In this document: positions 51,354 to 60,871 of the stretch, in pieces
How positions within the stretch are numbered: the first letter of the stretch is position 1
Layout: the number at the start of each line of letters is the position of its first letter
Assembly: GCF_004000765.1 (NCBI RefSeq)
Contig: NZ_BILW01000029.1
Span: forward strand, 1-64,000
Length of the DNA: 64,000 nucleotides
Origin: Paenibacillus chondroitinus NBRC 15376
GTDB taxonomy: Bacteria > Bacillota > Bacilli > Paenibacillales > NBRC-103111
Direction: 5' to 3'
Translations under genes and position numbers: made by a program
Notes under the pieces: model-generated
Database searches by the model: none
What the model was told of the DNA's origin: nothing
What the model saw: only the letters and a program-made list of their open reading frames with translations

Positions 51354-54300
51354 TTAAGCAGATTGGGCAATTCCAAGAATAAGCTGACCGGCATGCACTT
51401 GATCGCCTGGCTTCACTTGAATCATCGAGACATAACCGTCGCAAGGAGCGTGCTGCGGGAATTCCATTTTCATACTCTCCAGAATGGCTAATTGATCACC
51501 TTTCTTCACTTGCTCCCCTGGTGAAACAAGCACTTTCCACACAGACCCAGGCATAATTCCGCGCACAGCGACTGTACCTGCCGGCAGTTCATCCTCGGGT
51601 TGCTCACTTGCGGTTTCCTGCTCAGAGACGTACTCCGCCAAACCTTTCGCCTTCCAGCTCTCCCGCTCTTCGTTGAACGCGATTTGCTGCTGCTCCCGGA
51701 ACGTTGCTGCACTTTCTTCAATAGAACTCAGGAATTGCAGATATTCACCTAAATCAAAAGTCGTCTCCTGAATATCCGCTTCATAACGACCTCTCGGGAA
51801 ATCTTCACGGAGCTGAAGCAGCTCCTCGGCACTCACTTCATAAAACTGAATTTGGTCAAAAAATCTCAGCAGCCACGGCTTACCAGCCTTAAAGCTTTCC
51901 GTTGAACGCAGCCGATTCCACATCTGAATCGTACGTCCGACGAATTGATAGCCGCCGGGGCCTTCCATTCCATACACACACATGTAAGCTCCGCCAATGC
52001 CTACGGCATTTTCAGGCGTCCACGTGCGTGCCGGATTATATTTCGTCGTTACCAGGCGGTGACGCGGGTCAACCGGTGTGGCTACAGGCGCACCCAAGTA
52101 GACATCTCCTAAGCCAAGTACCAAATAATTGGCATCAAAAACAATCTTTTTCACATCATCAATCGAATCTAATCCATTAATGCGCTGGATGAATTCCAGG
52201 TTGCTAGGACACCATGGAGCATCAGGCCGAACGCCTTGTTGGTAGCGCTGAATGGCCAGCTGTGTCGCCGGATCGTCCCATGAAAGCGGCAAGCGCACAA
52301 TGCGCGACGGCACACGGAATTCTTCAAGCGGAGGCAGAGCAGCGTCGATTTCTACAACTTTTGCACATGCCTCACTCACGGTGATTCGGGTCGGGTCAAT
52401 ATGAATTTGCAAGGAGCGAATTCCCGGCGTCAGATCCAGCACCGGAATCGAGCCGCTCTCCACGATTGCTTGCATCAAAGCCTGCACTTGGAAGCGCAGC
52501 AGCAAATCCAACTCAAGCTCGCCGTACTCTACAAGCAGGTTTTGGTCGCCACAGCAGCGGATCGTAATTGGGAATCTGCGATTCGCTGTTTCATGGAAAA
52601 GCCGCGGATACTCCGGCGTAATCTCCTTATTAATAACAGGCAATGACACACGGGTAAGCCGTTCAAAATCCCCCTCGCCAATCGCTCGCAAATTCCCCTC
52701 CTGCCCCTCACGCAATGCCTCTGCTTCTTGAAGCGTCAGCAGGTGGAACCGGATCGAATCTCCCGGATGCAATTGCCCAAGCTTCCAAAACTCCGCCGAA
52801 GCCGTCGTTACCGGACAAACGAACCCACCGAGACTCGGCCCGTCCGGACCAAGCAAAATTGGCATATCACCCGTTAAATCCAACGTGCCGATGGCATAGG
52901 CATTGTCGTGAATGTTGGATGGATGCAGTCCCGCTTCACCTCCGTCTTCCCGCGTCCAAAGCGGAGCCGGCCCTTTTAAACGAACACCCGTTCTTGAAGA
53001 GTTAAAATGCACTTCCCAACTTGTTTCCGTCAACTGCTCCAAATATTCCGCCCGCAGGAATTCTCCCGTACAATGCGGCCCAGGAATGACGCCAATCGTC
53101 CATTCCCGTGTCATTTGCGGACGGTGCTGTGCAGCAAGTTCAACCGTTTCTTGAACAGGACTGCCGCCTGCGTTCACGCCAAGCACATCGCCTGTACGCA
53201 GCGCGCGACCGCCATGACCGCCGAAGCCGCCAAGCGTGAAGGTCGAGGAGCTGCCGAGAATTTTCGGCATATCGAAGCCCCCGCTGACCAATAGATAAGC
53301 CCGCATCCCTTCTTTGGCTTCGCCGAAGCTCAACACTTGCCCGCGAGCTGCGAATACCGGCTTATAGAGCGCGACGGCTTCCCCATCCAGTTCCGCCTGC
53401 ATATCCGCACCGGTGACGCAGAACCACAAATCGCTGCGGAACTTGTAAGAACCTCCGCGCAGCGTCATCTCAAGTCCGGGGGCGTCATCCGCATTGCCGA
53501 GCAGCTTGTTGCCGATCCGGAACGAGAACGGATCCATCGGTCCACACGGCGGCACGCCTACATCCCAGTGGCTGATGCGCCCAGGGAAGTCCTGCACCGT
53601 AGTTTGGATGCCGCCATCCATGACTTCCAACGCCCGTTCGACGGGCTCGAAGGTATTTAACAACTGCGTGAAGACGTTGCCGTCTACGCAATCTTGTTCT
53701 TGCAAAAGCGCCTGCAAATACTGCAGGTTCGTAGTAATCCCATACATACGCGTCTCAGATAGCGCCTCGATTAACTTCCGGATAGCGTCCGTACGATCCG
53801 TACCGTGGACAATGATTTTAGCCAACATCGGATCATATAAGGTGGTGACCGTTAAGCCGTCCCTCACCCATGTTTCATTCCGCGCCCCGACCGAAAATAC
53901 GGCCTGATCCAACTGCCCCGCACTCGGACGGAACTGCTGCAAGCAGTCCTCTGCGTATATGCGCGCTTGCATGCTGTGACCGACCGGTTTACGAATGAGC
54001 GACTGGATGTCGGTCAGCTCATTGGCCGCTTCGCGCACCATCCATTCGACAAGATCGACCCCCAGCACTTCTTCCGTCACACCGTGTTCAACCTGAAGTC
54101 GCGTGTTCACTTCCAGGAAATAAAACTCGCACGTTTCCGGGTCGTACAAGTATTCCACCGTACCTGCGCTGCGGTAGCCGACTTCAGCCGCCAGACGCTT
54201 AGCCGAAGCAAACATCGCCTCACGCACATCATCCGAAAGATTCGGAGCCGGACTCTCCTCAATGACCTTCTGGTTGCGGCGTTGAATCGAACAATCGCGC

Positions 54301-54974
54301 TCGCCAAGCGTAACGACTTCTCCGAAGTTATTGCCGAAAATTTGCACCTCGACATGGCGCGCTCTGGCGATATATTTTTCAAGGAACATGCCGCCGTTTT
54401 TGAAATTCGTCTCGGCCAAATGGCGCACGCCGTCATAAGCGGACTTCAGTGCCGCCTCATCCGCACAGACGCGCATGCCGATGCCGCCACCTCCTGCTGT
54501 GCTTTTGAGAATAACCGGATAACCAATCCGCGCAGCTTCCGAAAGCGCAGTTTCAAGCTCTGTGATGAGCGGCGTTCCCGGCAGCATCGGGACACCGGCT
54601 TTTTCCGCGATTTCGCGCGCCGAATGTTTAAGCCCGAACATCTCCATTTGTTCCGGTGTAGGTCCGATGAACACAATCCCCTGATCGCGGCATGCACGGG
54701 CAAAATCCGCATTTTCACTCAGAAAACCATACCCGGGATGAATCGCTTCGGCACCGGTTTCCAGCGCTGTTTTCAGAATCAACTCTGTATTCAAATAGCT
54801 TTCCTTTGCCGGCCCCTCGCCGATCAGAACAGCCTCATCCGCTCCATCCACATGCAGGCTATCTTGGTCTGCTCCCGTATAAACAGCAACCGATGCCACT
54901 CCGAGCTTGCGCAATGTGCGCTCAATGCGTACAGCGATGGCACCGCGATTAGCGATAAGTACTTTCGTAAACAT
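51354..54974 (-). CDS. Biotin-dependent urea/guanidine carboxylase
   Basis: 1206 aa. Order: biotin carboxylase (about 1-450, LIANRGAIAVRI, STAGGGGIGMR, EVNTRLQVEHGVTE), two KipA/KipI-like carboxyltransferase domains (about 455-1050), and a C-terminal biotinyl domain with ESMKMEF. It makes allophanate from urea or, in guanidine-riboswitch operons, carboxyguanidine from guanidine. Guanidine is inferred here because a guanidine-I riboswitch heads the operon and two DUF1989 proteins are present. ATG at 54974 is preferred over the overlapping GTG at 54983. Confidence 0.92.
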   Translation of the reverse strand: MFTKVLIANRGAIAVRIERTLRKLGVASVAVYTGADQDSLHVDGADEAVLIGEGPAKESYLNTELILKTALETGAEAIHPGYGFLSENADFARACRDQGIVFIGPTPEQMEMFGLKHSAREIAEKAGVPMLPGTPLITELETALSEAARIGYPVILKSTAGGGGIGMRVCADEAALKSAYDGVRHLAETNFKNGGMFLEKYIARARHVEVQIFGNNFGEVVTLGERDCSIQRRNQKVIEESPAPNLSDDVREAMFASAKRLAAEVGYRSAGTVEYLYDPETCEFYFLEVNTRLQVEHGVTEEVLGVDLVEWMVREAANELTDIQSLIRKPVGHSMQARIYAEDCLQQFRPSAGQLDQAVFSVGARNETWVRDGLTVTTLYDPMLAKIIVHGTDRTDAIRKLIEALSETRMYGITTNLQYLQALLQEQDCVDGNVFTQLLNTFEPVERALEVMDGGIQTTVQDFPGRISHWDVGVPPCGPMDPFSFRIGNKLLGNADDAPGLEMTLRGGSYKFRSDLWFCVTGADMQAELDGEAVALYKPVFAARGQVLSFGEAKEGMRAYLLVSGGFDMPKILGSSSTFTLGGFGGHGGRALRTGDVLGVNAGGSPVQETVELAAQHRPQMTREWTIGVIPGPHCTGEFLRAEYLEQLTETSWEVHFNSSRTGVRLKGPAPLWTREDGGEAGLHPSNIHDNAYAIGTLDLTGDMPILLGPDGPSLGGFVCPVTTASAEFWKLGQLHPGDSIRFHLLTLQEAEALREGQEGNLRAIGEGDFERLTRVSLPVINKEITPEYPRLFHETANRRFPITIRCCGDQNLLVEYGELELDLLLRFQVQALMQAIVESGSIPVLDLTPGIRSLQIHIDPTRITVSEACAKVVEIDAALPPLEEFRVPSRIVRLPLSWDDPATQLAIQRYQQGVRPDAPWCPSNLEFIQRINGLDSIDDVKKIVFDANYLVLGLGDVYLGAPVATPVDPRHRLVTTKYNPARTWTPENAVGIGGAYMCVYGMEGPGGYQFVGRTIQMWNRLRSTESFKAGKPWLLRFFDQIQFYEVSAEELLQLREDFPRGRYEADIQETTFDLGEYLQFLSSIEESAATFREQQQIAFNEERESWKAKGLAEYVSEQETASEQPEDELPAGTVAVRGIMPGSVWKVLVSPGEQVKKGDQLAILESMKMEFPQHAPCDGYVSMIQVKPGDQVHAGQLILGIAQSA

Positions 54975-54998
54975 CGTCTCCACACCCCTTTTGAATTT

Positions 54999-55649
54999 CT
55001 ATTTATCCCAAATTAGCACCTGAATCGGCGTTGGATTGTAGGCATTGCAAGGATTGTTAAGCTGCGGACAATTGCTGATCAGCACCATGGAGCTTCCCAG
55101 CGATTGAACTTCCACGTAGCAGCCGGGCCCAGAAACGCCATCATCGAACTTCAATCCTCCCTCGGCTGTAACCGGCACATTCATGAAAAAGTTAATATTC
55201 GGCGCCAAATCCCGCTTCGTATATGCCCCATCGTGCTGCGCAAGCTGCAGCATAAAGGTGTCCCGGCAGTTGTGCATCGACAGCTTATCGTGCGAGTAAC
55301 GCACCGTATTGCTTTGAGCGGAGCAGGAGCCGCCTACAGTATCATGACGTCCGCATGTATCCGCTACGATTCGGAGCAGCTCCTTGCCGGATTCGGCACG
55401 CAGCACCGAGCCTGTGCTTAAATAAATGTTGCCTTGTCCGGCAATTGTCGCCACAGCGCTGTAGTGATCCTCTGGATTTTCAGCATCGTAGAACAATGTA
55501 TCCGCCGCCTGATTCCCCTCCAGATCGACAATGCGCAGCACTTGACCCGGCTTCAGCACATGCATCCAGCCGTCCCCCGCTTGAATAATTTCGCTATATA
55601 TCGCCTCCTCGGCTTTGCGAGGGCTTTCCACACGATTAAATACCGCCAT
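54999..55649 (-). CDS. Urea amidolyase-associated protein 2 (DUF1989)
   Basis: 216 aa DUF1989 protein. GQVLRIVDLEGNQAADTLFYDAENPEDHY and the cysteine/histidine pattern CGRHDTVGGSCS and HNCRDTFM are typical. Together with its neighbour it is now taken as one half of a carboxyguanidine deiminase (CgdAB) converting carboxyguanidine to allophanate and ammonia. GGAGGAGG precedes the ATG. It lies 24 bp before the carboxylase start. Confidence 0.92.
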   Translation of the reverse strand: MAVFNRVESPRKAEEAIYSEIIQAGDGWMHVLKPGQVLRIVDLEGNQAADTLFYDAENPEDHYSAVATIAGQGNIYLSTGSVLRAESGKELLRIVADTCGRHDTVGGSCSAQSNTVRYSHDKLSMHNCRDTFMLQLAQHDGAYTKRDLAPNINFFMNVPVTAEGGLKFDDGVSGPGCYVEVQSLGSSMVLISNCPQLNNPCNAYNPTPIQVLIWDK

Positions 55650-55670
55650 ATCCGTTCCTCCTCCGTTTTA

Positions 55671-56387
55671 TTAAGTAAGCAGCGCGTGATATTCCCATGT
55701 ATTTTCAAAAGCCCGGCGATTCTCCGAACGATAATTGACGCAAAAATCGTCCATGCCTACAGGATCAGCCTGCAGGACCTCGATGTGAACAGGCACCGAT
55801 GGATAAGTGGTTCTTGGATCCAGTGGGTTAGGTGTGTTGGAAAGAATGAGCAGTGTATCTAGCTCTGTCCGCAGCGTGACTGTAGCACCCGCCGGGCAAT
55901 GTGTCAGGCTGAAATGCATATCACCCTGTTCATCGCAGAACACTTTCGAGAATAAGTTGAGGACTGGCATCATATCCCTCATGCCTAACCCGTTGCGAAC
56001 AAGTTCCACAGCAAAGTTCTCCTGTCCGCTCCGCAGCCACTCATTTCGCAGCTCTTGATAGTTGGTGGCGCCATATTTGGCATCCGTCGCCGTTCGGCTC
56101 GTGTATCCGCTTAGCGGATCATGCCAGCCTATGCTGTCTTCCACGATGCTTGCGAGCACTCTTCCATTGTCACTCATCAGCACATTCCCTCGCGTCAGGT
56201 GGGCGGTATACTGCGCCTTAAGCGTATCCGGCATATTGTAGCGCTCCGTCAAATCCCGTGCATGGAACAATTGGATGGATACATTCGCTCCCGCCTCCAG
56301 AGCCGTAAACCGAATCAATTTCCCTTTGCCAATCACACCTGACCACTTGCCTCCCGGGCCTATTGTCTTGTTCCACACGTTTGCCAT
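55671..56387 (-). CDS. Urea amidolyase-associated protein 1 (DUF1989)
   Basis: 238 aa DUF1989 protein, first gene of the operon and paralogous to the next one. Motifs GKGKLIRFTALEAGANVSIQLFHARDLTERYNMPDT, GWHDPLSGYTSRTATDAKYG and LTHCPAGATVTLR. Predicted partner subunit of carboxyguanidine deiminase. ATG 56387 is preferred because AGGAGGAG sits at normal spacing; the ATG at 56396 touches that site. Controlled by the guanidine-I riboswitch upstream. Confidence 0.92.
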   Translation of the reverse strand: MANVWNKTIGPGGKWSGVIGKGKLIRFTALEAGANVSIQLFHARDLTERYNMPDTLKAQYTAHLTRGNVLMSDNGRVLASIVEDSIGWHDPLSGYTSRTATDAKYGATNYQELRNEWLRSGQENFAVELVRNGLGMRDMMPVLNLFSKVFCDEQGDMHFSLTHCPAGATVTLRTELDTLLILSNTPNPLDPRTTYPSVPVHIEVLQADPVGMDDFCVNYRSENRRAFENTWEYHALLT

Positions 56388-56414
56388 CGTATCCATCTCC
56401 TCCTGAGTTTTGCT

Positions 56415-56466
56415 TAAACAAAAAGGGAGACATCACAAGACGTAAATCGTCTTGGTGATATCTCCC
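56415..56466 (-). terminator. Expression-platform terminator of guanidine-I riboswitch A
   Basis: On the - strand GGGAGATATCACCAAGACG pairs with CGTCTT-GATGTCTCCC, then TTTTTGTTT. The 5' arm is the 3' end of the aptamer, so ligand binding and termination exclude each other. Confidence 0.9.
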
Positions 56467-56555
56467 AGGTTTTTATCCTTCCGTGTCGCTCCTTGCGTTA
56501 GGAACGGTTTACTCTCGGACCAGCCCGGTGGTGTGCCGGCGGAACCCTAGTAAAC
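56461..56555 (-). ncRNA. Guanidine-I riboswitch (ykkC class), catabolic operon
   Basis: On the - strand: CTAGGGTTCCGC, then CTGGTCCGAGAGTAAAC, ACGCAAGGAGC-like arm, ACACGGAAGGATAAAAACC and TGGGAGA. All core blocks of the class are present. It turns on the DUF1989-carboxylase-AtzF operon when guanidine binds. Confidence 0.96.
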
Positions 56556-56761
56556 AATCGTATTCGTTTGTGTTATTAAACATAACATCAACCATGGAAT
56601 GTGTCAATGACTTCTATTGATTTTACCTTTTTCATGCAAAATACTTCTCATACGCCATACAATGTGTTATATTAACTTACACAAAAGACATATAATTAAC
56701 ATTGAAGAGGCACAACGGTTATTTTTCGATTTATAAGTAATGATTTATGACATATAAAGTT

Positions 56762-56856
56762 TTCTAGGGTTCCGCGATAGCTTAAGCTTCGGTCTGGTCC
56801 AAGAGAAAACGCACAGCTCACCCTGTGTTCACGGAGGGACAAAAGCCCGGGAGATA
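56762..56856 (+). ncRNA. Guanidine-I riboswitch (ykkC class), permease gene
   Basis: CTAGGGTTCCGC, TCTGGTCCAAGAGAAAACGC, CACGGAGGGACAAAAGCCC and GGGAGA in order. It differs from the consensus by CCAAGAG for CCGAGAG. It lies 180 bp before the APC permease and is divergent from the other copy. Confidence 0.95.
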
Positions 56857-56887
56857 TCTGTTTATTAGATATCCTCCTTGGCTTTTT
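56842..56887 (+). terminator. Expression-platform terminator of guanidine-I riboswitch B
   Basis: GCC-GGAGATATCT / AGATATC-TCC-GGC stem then TTTTTTG, with its 5' arm overlapping the aptamer end. Confidence 0.9.
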
Positions 56888-56942
56888 TGCATACCAGCCC
56901 CTGACAGCGACCACAGCACCAACGATAAGGGAGTGTTCCATC

Positions 56943-58301
56943 ATGGCCAACGAAGTCAAACTACGGAAATCCTTAAGCTTGTATCAAGTCGTCTACATGG
57001 GGCTTGCCTGGATGACACCTATGATTTATTTCTCCATCTATGGGATAGCTTATGAGAATGCTCATGGCATGCTCACACAGGCGTACCTGCTTGCTTTTAT
57101 CGCGATTTTCTTCACAGCTTACAGCTATGGCGTCATGTCCAAGTCGTTCCCCACATCAGGATCCGCCTACACGTATACGAAAAAGAGCATCCATCCTTAC
57201 CTGGGCTTCCTCGTTGGTTGGGCGTTGCTGCTGGACTATTTCTTCTCCCCTATCATCGCTTGTCTCACTTTCGGCATTTATCTGCATGCACAATTCCCGT
57301 CCATCCCGGCTTATGTCTGGATTATCGGACTGAATATCATCCTTGGTATCGTCAATATCATCGGCATTAAATTCTCAGCAAATATTAGTAAATTATTCGT
57401 TTGGATTCAAATTTTGTTTATTGGCGTGTTCTGTTTCTTCCTTATCCGTAATTTAACAGGGGACGTTCATCCGATGGGATTATTCCTTCAAACGGACGTG
57501 CCGTTCTCTACAATCCTGGCGGGCGCCTCCATTATTTGCTTCTCCTTTTTAGGCTTTGACACCGTCACAACCATGTCCGAAGAAACGGTGAATGCACAGA
57601 AAACGATCCCTCGCGCCATCATGATCATTATCCTTACAGCGAGCGTTCTTTACTTAGTGCCGTCCGTTTTGACTCAGTTGATTTATCCACACCTAACCTT
57701 CGTAAATGTAGATTCGGCAGGCTTCGAGATCGTTAAACTTGTTGGTGGGGCCGCACTCAGCTCTGTATTCATCACTGTGCTTATACTCGCTATTTTTACA
57801 CAAGGCTTATCGTCCGTCACGAGTGTTTCCCGCCTGCTCTATGTCATGGGGCGCGATTCCATTCTGCCTAAGCGAGTGTTTGCCTTCCTTCATCCGAAAT
57901 TCAATACACCGGTCATCAACATCGTGATCGTGAGCTGCGTCTCTTTGCTGGCCCTCGTGATCTCCCTGGACAACGCCGTCAAATTCGTAAATTTCGGGGC
58001 ATTAACGGCCTTCTTCTTCGTGAACATCTCTGTTATCTCGCAAAAATACATCAAAGAAAACCAACGCTCCTTGAAGCAAACCATCTTGTATCTGGTGCTT
58101 CCTTTGGTCGGAGCCAGCTTCATTGGTTATCTGCTATCGCTGCTAGATCGGGACGCCTTATGGATGGGCGGTGTCTGGCTCATGATCGGGATTGTGTATC
58201 ATCTGATCCGGAAAAAAGTTAGCTCCAAAGCGGCTGGAACCGTCCTCGCCCCTATGGCTATATCGAGCAAACCCATGCGTACCACCAGTTCTATTAAATA
58301 A
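56943..58301 (+). CDS. APC-family permease, probable guanidine (or guanidine-precursor) importer
   Basis: 452 aa, twelve helices. N-terminal LSLYQVVYMGLAWMTPMIYFSIYG, TSGSAYTYTKKSIHPYLGFLVGW and ICFSFLGFDTVTTMSEET are typical of amino acid-polyamine permeases of the putrescine/ethanolamine branch. GGGAG precedes the ATG. Control by a guanidine-I riboswitch, divergent from the guanidine operon, makes guanidine or a guanidino compound the inferred substrate. Confidence 0.92.
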   Translation: MANEVKLRKSLSLYQVVYMGLAWMTPMIYFSIYGIAYENAHGMLTQAYLLAFIAIFFTAYSYGVMSKSFPTSGSAYTYTKKSIHPYLGFLVGWALLLDYFFSPIIACLTFGIYLHAQFPSIPAYVWIIGLNIILGIVNIIGIKFSANISKLFVWIQILFIGVFCFFLIRNLTGDVHPMGLFLQTDVPFSTILAGASIICFSFLGFDTVTTMSEETVNAQKTIPRAIMIIILTASVLYLVPSVLTQLIYPHLTFVNVDSAGFEIVKLVGGAALSSVFITVLILAIFTQGLSSVTSVSRLLYVMGRDSILPKRVFAFLHPKFNTPVINIVIVSCVSLLALVISLDNAVKFVNFGALTAFFFVNISVISQKYIKENQRSLKQTILYLVLPLVGASFIGYLLSLLDRDALWMGGVWLMIGIVYHLIRKKVSSKAAGTVLAPMAISSKPMRTTSSIK

Positions 58302-58350
58302 AAAAACCGAGCGAACTCAGGATCTTTTCCTGATTATCGCTCGGTTTTTT
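58301..58350. terminator. Bidirectional terminator
   Basis: AAAACCGAGCGA / CGCTCGGTTTTTT stem with an inner CAGGA/TCCTG, serving the convergent permease and oxidoreductase genes. Confidence 0.9.
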
Positions 58351-58358
58351 ATTTGCAT

Positions 58359-59345
58359 TTATTTACGGTCTGCCGGGAATACAAGTCCCATTTGTTTTCT
58401 AGCTTCGTCCATGATAGCCATCGCGATGCTGGAATTGGCATGAGAGTTCGTCTCGGACTCCGACGCACCGTTTTGGATGAGGCGGATAAATTCTTCCGCC
58501 TCGTACCGCATTGTTCTAGCGCTTTGCTCGCGCGTAAGATTCTCTACCGATCCGTCACGGTAACGGATTTCAACTTTTTCTGGCTGGTTGATTTTATCAA
58601 TCACCATCGTTGCGTGCTCGCCTTGGATTTCTGCTGGCAAGTAGGAGCTTGCGATTTTGGAATGCATAATTACCGCATCCATGTCTTTGTAGCTCAGCAG
58701 AAGGCTGCCTTCCCCATCGACACCGGATTCCAGCAGCATGCCGCTTGCCTGCACGCGATTGGGGGTTCCGAACAGCACAGCCAACGGATAAATGCAGTAC
58801 ACACCGAGGTCCATCAAGGAGCCATTGGAGAAAATGGGATTGAATGCATTCAGCACCGTGCCCTGCTTGTAGGCATCATAACGCGAGGAATATTGGCAGT
58901 AGCCCGCAAAATAACGGCGGATAGGTCCAAGCTTGTGCAGATTTTCTTGAATGGCTTTGAAATTCGGCATCAACGTGGACTTGAGCGCCTCCATGAACAC
59001 AACCTTGTTGCTGCGCGCTGCCTCAATCATGGCGGACAACTCCGCCGAATTGGATGCTGCCGGCTTCTCGCAAAGAACATGCTTCCCATGATTCATGCAG
59101 TGCACGGCGTATTCAGCGTGAAGCGAGTTCGGGCTGGCGATATAAACAGCGTCGAATGTATCGCTTTGAGCAAAAGCATTCAAGTCCGTAAAGCGGTGAG
59201 CCACCTCGAATTTATTGGCGAATTCCGCCGCCTTCTCCTCCGTGCGCGAGTACACGGCTGTTAACGCGAATTCTCCCGTCTCGCGGGCTGCGTGAATGAA
59301 CTCTTCTGTGATCCAATTTGTTCCTATTACTGCAAAACGTATCAT
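58359..59345 (-). CDS. Gfo/Idh/MocA-family oxidoreductase
   Basis: 328 aa. Rossmann start FAVIGTNWITEEFI, the EKPAASNSAE motif of the family near residue 95, and a C-terminal alpha/beta dimer domain. Probably an NAD(P)-dependent dehydrogenase acting on a sugar or inositol derivative. AAAGGAG precedes the ATG. It is a single gene; neighbours give no hint of substrate. Confidence 0.92.
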   Translation of the reverse strand: MIRFAVIGTNWITEEFIHAARETGEFALTAVYSRTEEKAAEFANKFEVAHRFTDLNAFAQSDTFDAVYIASPNSLHAEYAVHCMNHGKHVLCEKPAASNSAELSAMIEAARSNKVVFMEALKSTLMPNFKAIQENLHKLGPIRRYFAGYCQYSSRYDAYKQGTVLNAFNPIFSNGSLMDLGVYCIYPLAVLFGTPNRVQASGMLLESGVDGEGSLLLSYKDMDAVIMHSKIASSYLPAEIQGEHATMVIDKINQPEKVEIRYRDGSVENLTREQSARTMRYEAEEFIRLIQNGASESETNSHANSSIAMAIMDEARKQMGLVFPADRK

Positions 59346-59415
59346 AGTGTCTCCTTTGTGATTAGGTTGCGGGATTGATGTCTTTTACTATACCTTATCT
59401 AAGTTTGTTGATAAA

Positions 59416-59441
59416 GAAAAAAGCACCCCGGGCGGGGTGCT
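59416..59441 (-). terminator. Terminator after the malic enzyme gene
   Basis: AGCACCCC / GGGGTGCT hairpin followed by TTTTTTC on the - strand. Confidence 0.85.
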
Positions 59442-60846
59442 ATCTGAAGTCAGGCGGAATACGGCGTGAAACACCGGTCAAAATCGCTGCTTCAACTACC
59501 GCATTCCTGACTTTGGTGACGACTTGCTCGTTAAAAATACTCGGAATGATGTATTGGTCATTCAACTCATTTTCGGAAACGACAGAAGCAATGGCACGTG
59601 CTGCCGCAAGTTTCATCGGTTCGTTGATCTCGCGCGCACGGCAGTCCAGCGCCCCTCGGAAAATCCCCGGAAACACAAGCACATTATTGATTTGGTTCGG
59701 ATAATCGCTGCGACCCGTAGCAAATACACGCACATGAGGGAGCGCTTCTTTCGGATCGATCTCCGGCACCGGATTGGCCATGGCGAAGACGATGCTGTTT
59801 GGAGCCATCTTTTGCACATCGCTTCCGTTCAGCAATCCGCCTCTCGACACGCCGATGAATACGTCAGCTCCGCTAATGATATCGCGCAGGCCGCCAGGAT
59901 TAGCTTCGACCTGCGGCTGCTCGGCCAGCCATGCCCACATCGGGTGGTGCGCATATTCGCCTCCGCGAATGATGGCCCCTTCCCGATCAACAGGAACGAG
60001 CCGCTTCACGCCGGCGGCGAGCAGCATTTTACAGATTGAGACGCCTGCTGCACCTATGCCATTAACAACAACGCGAACCTGATCCATTCGCTTGCCAACA
60101 ACTTTGAGCGCATTCAAAAGCCCGGCGATGACAACAATAGCCGTACCATGCTGGTCGTCGTGGAAGATAGGGATGTCCAGCTCTTCATTAAGCCTGGTCT
60201 CAATTTCAAAACAACGCGGGGAGCTAATATCCTCCAAATTAATGCCGCCAAAAATCGGACTAATCGCTTTAATCGTACGAATGATCTCTTCCGTATCCTG
60301 CGTGTCCAAACAGATCGGGAAAGCGTCAACTCCTGCTAATTGTTTAAAAAGCATCGCTTTACCTTCCATAACGGGCGCTGCTGCGTGAGGGCCAATGTCG
60401 CCTAAGCCAAGTACAGCGGTACCATCCGTTACGACAGCTACGGTATTCCTTTTAATCGTTAGAGAGTACGCTTTCTGAGGATCTTCATGAATGGCTGTGC
60501 ACACGCGGGCCACACCCGGTGTATACACGATGGACAAATCATCCCGGTTTTTGATTGGAAGGGTTGGCTGCACAGATATTTTGCCCCCAAGATGCGCAAG
60601 AAACGTGCGGTCCGATACATTGACAAGACGGATGCCATCCAGCGATTTAATCGCATCGACAACGGCGGTCTCTGCCGTATCAGCCACTTGAACCGTGACA
60701 TCGCGAACCGTTACTTCTTGCCCCGGGCGAATAATATCGATGGAAGTAATATCTCCCCCTGCTTTACTAATGGCTGAAGCCACATCACCAAAGCTCACTT
60801 GGCTGAGACTTAATTCCAGACGCAAAATGATACTGTTATAGGCCAT
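59440..60846 (-). CDS. NAD(P)-dependent malic enzyme with N-terminal ACT domain
   Basis: 468 aa. An N-terminal ACT-like regulatory domain (about 1-80, IILRLELSLSQVSFGDVASAI) is followed by the malic domain (YTPGVARVC, FHDDQHGTAIVV) and the NAD-binding domain (VVNGIGAAGVSICKMLL). Decarboxylates malate to pyruvate. ATG 60846 has GGGGA upstream. It starts 25 bp after the aspartate dehydrogenase stop, so aspartate to oxaloacetate and pyruvate-level carbon may be coupled. Confidence 0.93.
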   Translation of the reverse strand: MAYNSIILRLELSLSQVSFGDVASAISKAGGDITSIDIIRPGQEVTVRDVTVQVADTAETAVVDAIKSLDGIRLVNVSDRTFLAHLGGKISVQPTLPIKNRDDLSIVYTPGVARVCTAIHEDPQKAYSLTIKRNTVAVVTDGTAVLGLGDIGPHAAAPVMEGKAMLFKQLAGVDAFPICLDTQDTEEIIRTIKAISPIFGGINLEDISSPRCFEIETRLNEELDIPIFHDDQHGTAIVVIAGLLNALKVVGKRMDQVRVVVNGIGAAGVSICKMLLAAGVKRLVPVDREGAIIRGGEYAHHPMWAWLAEQPQVEANPGGLRDIISGADVFIGVSRGGLLNGSDVQKMAPNSIVFAMANPVPEIDPKEALPHVRVFATGRSDYPNQINNVLVFPGIFRGALDCRAREINEPMKLAAARAIASVVSENELNDQYIIPSIFNEQVVTKVRNAVVEAAILTGVSRRIPPDFR

Positions 60847-60871
60847 ATTCAGATCCCCGTTTCTATATTTT

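Noticed and set aside
53967..55016. 349-codon frame opposite the carboxylase
   Set aside because: Antisense to a strongly conserved gene, no family resemblance, no ribosome binding site.
58353..59264. 303-codon frame opposite the Gfo/Idh/MocA gene
   Set aside because: Antisense shadow of a conserved coding sequence with matching codon periodicity.
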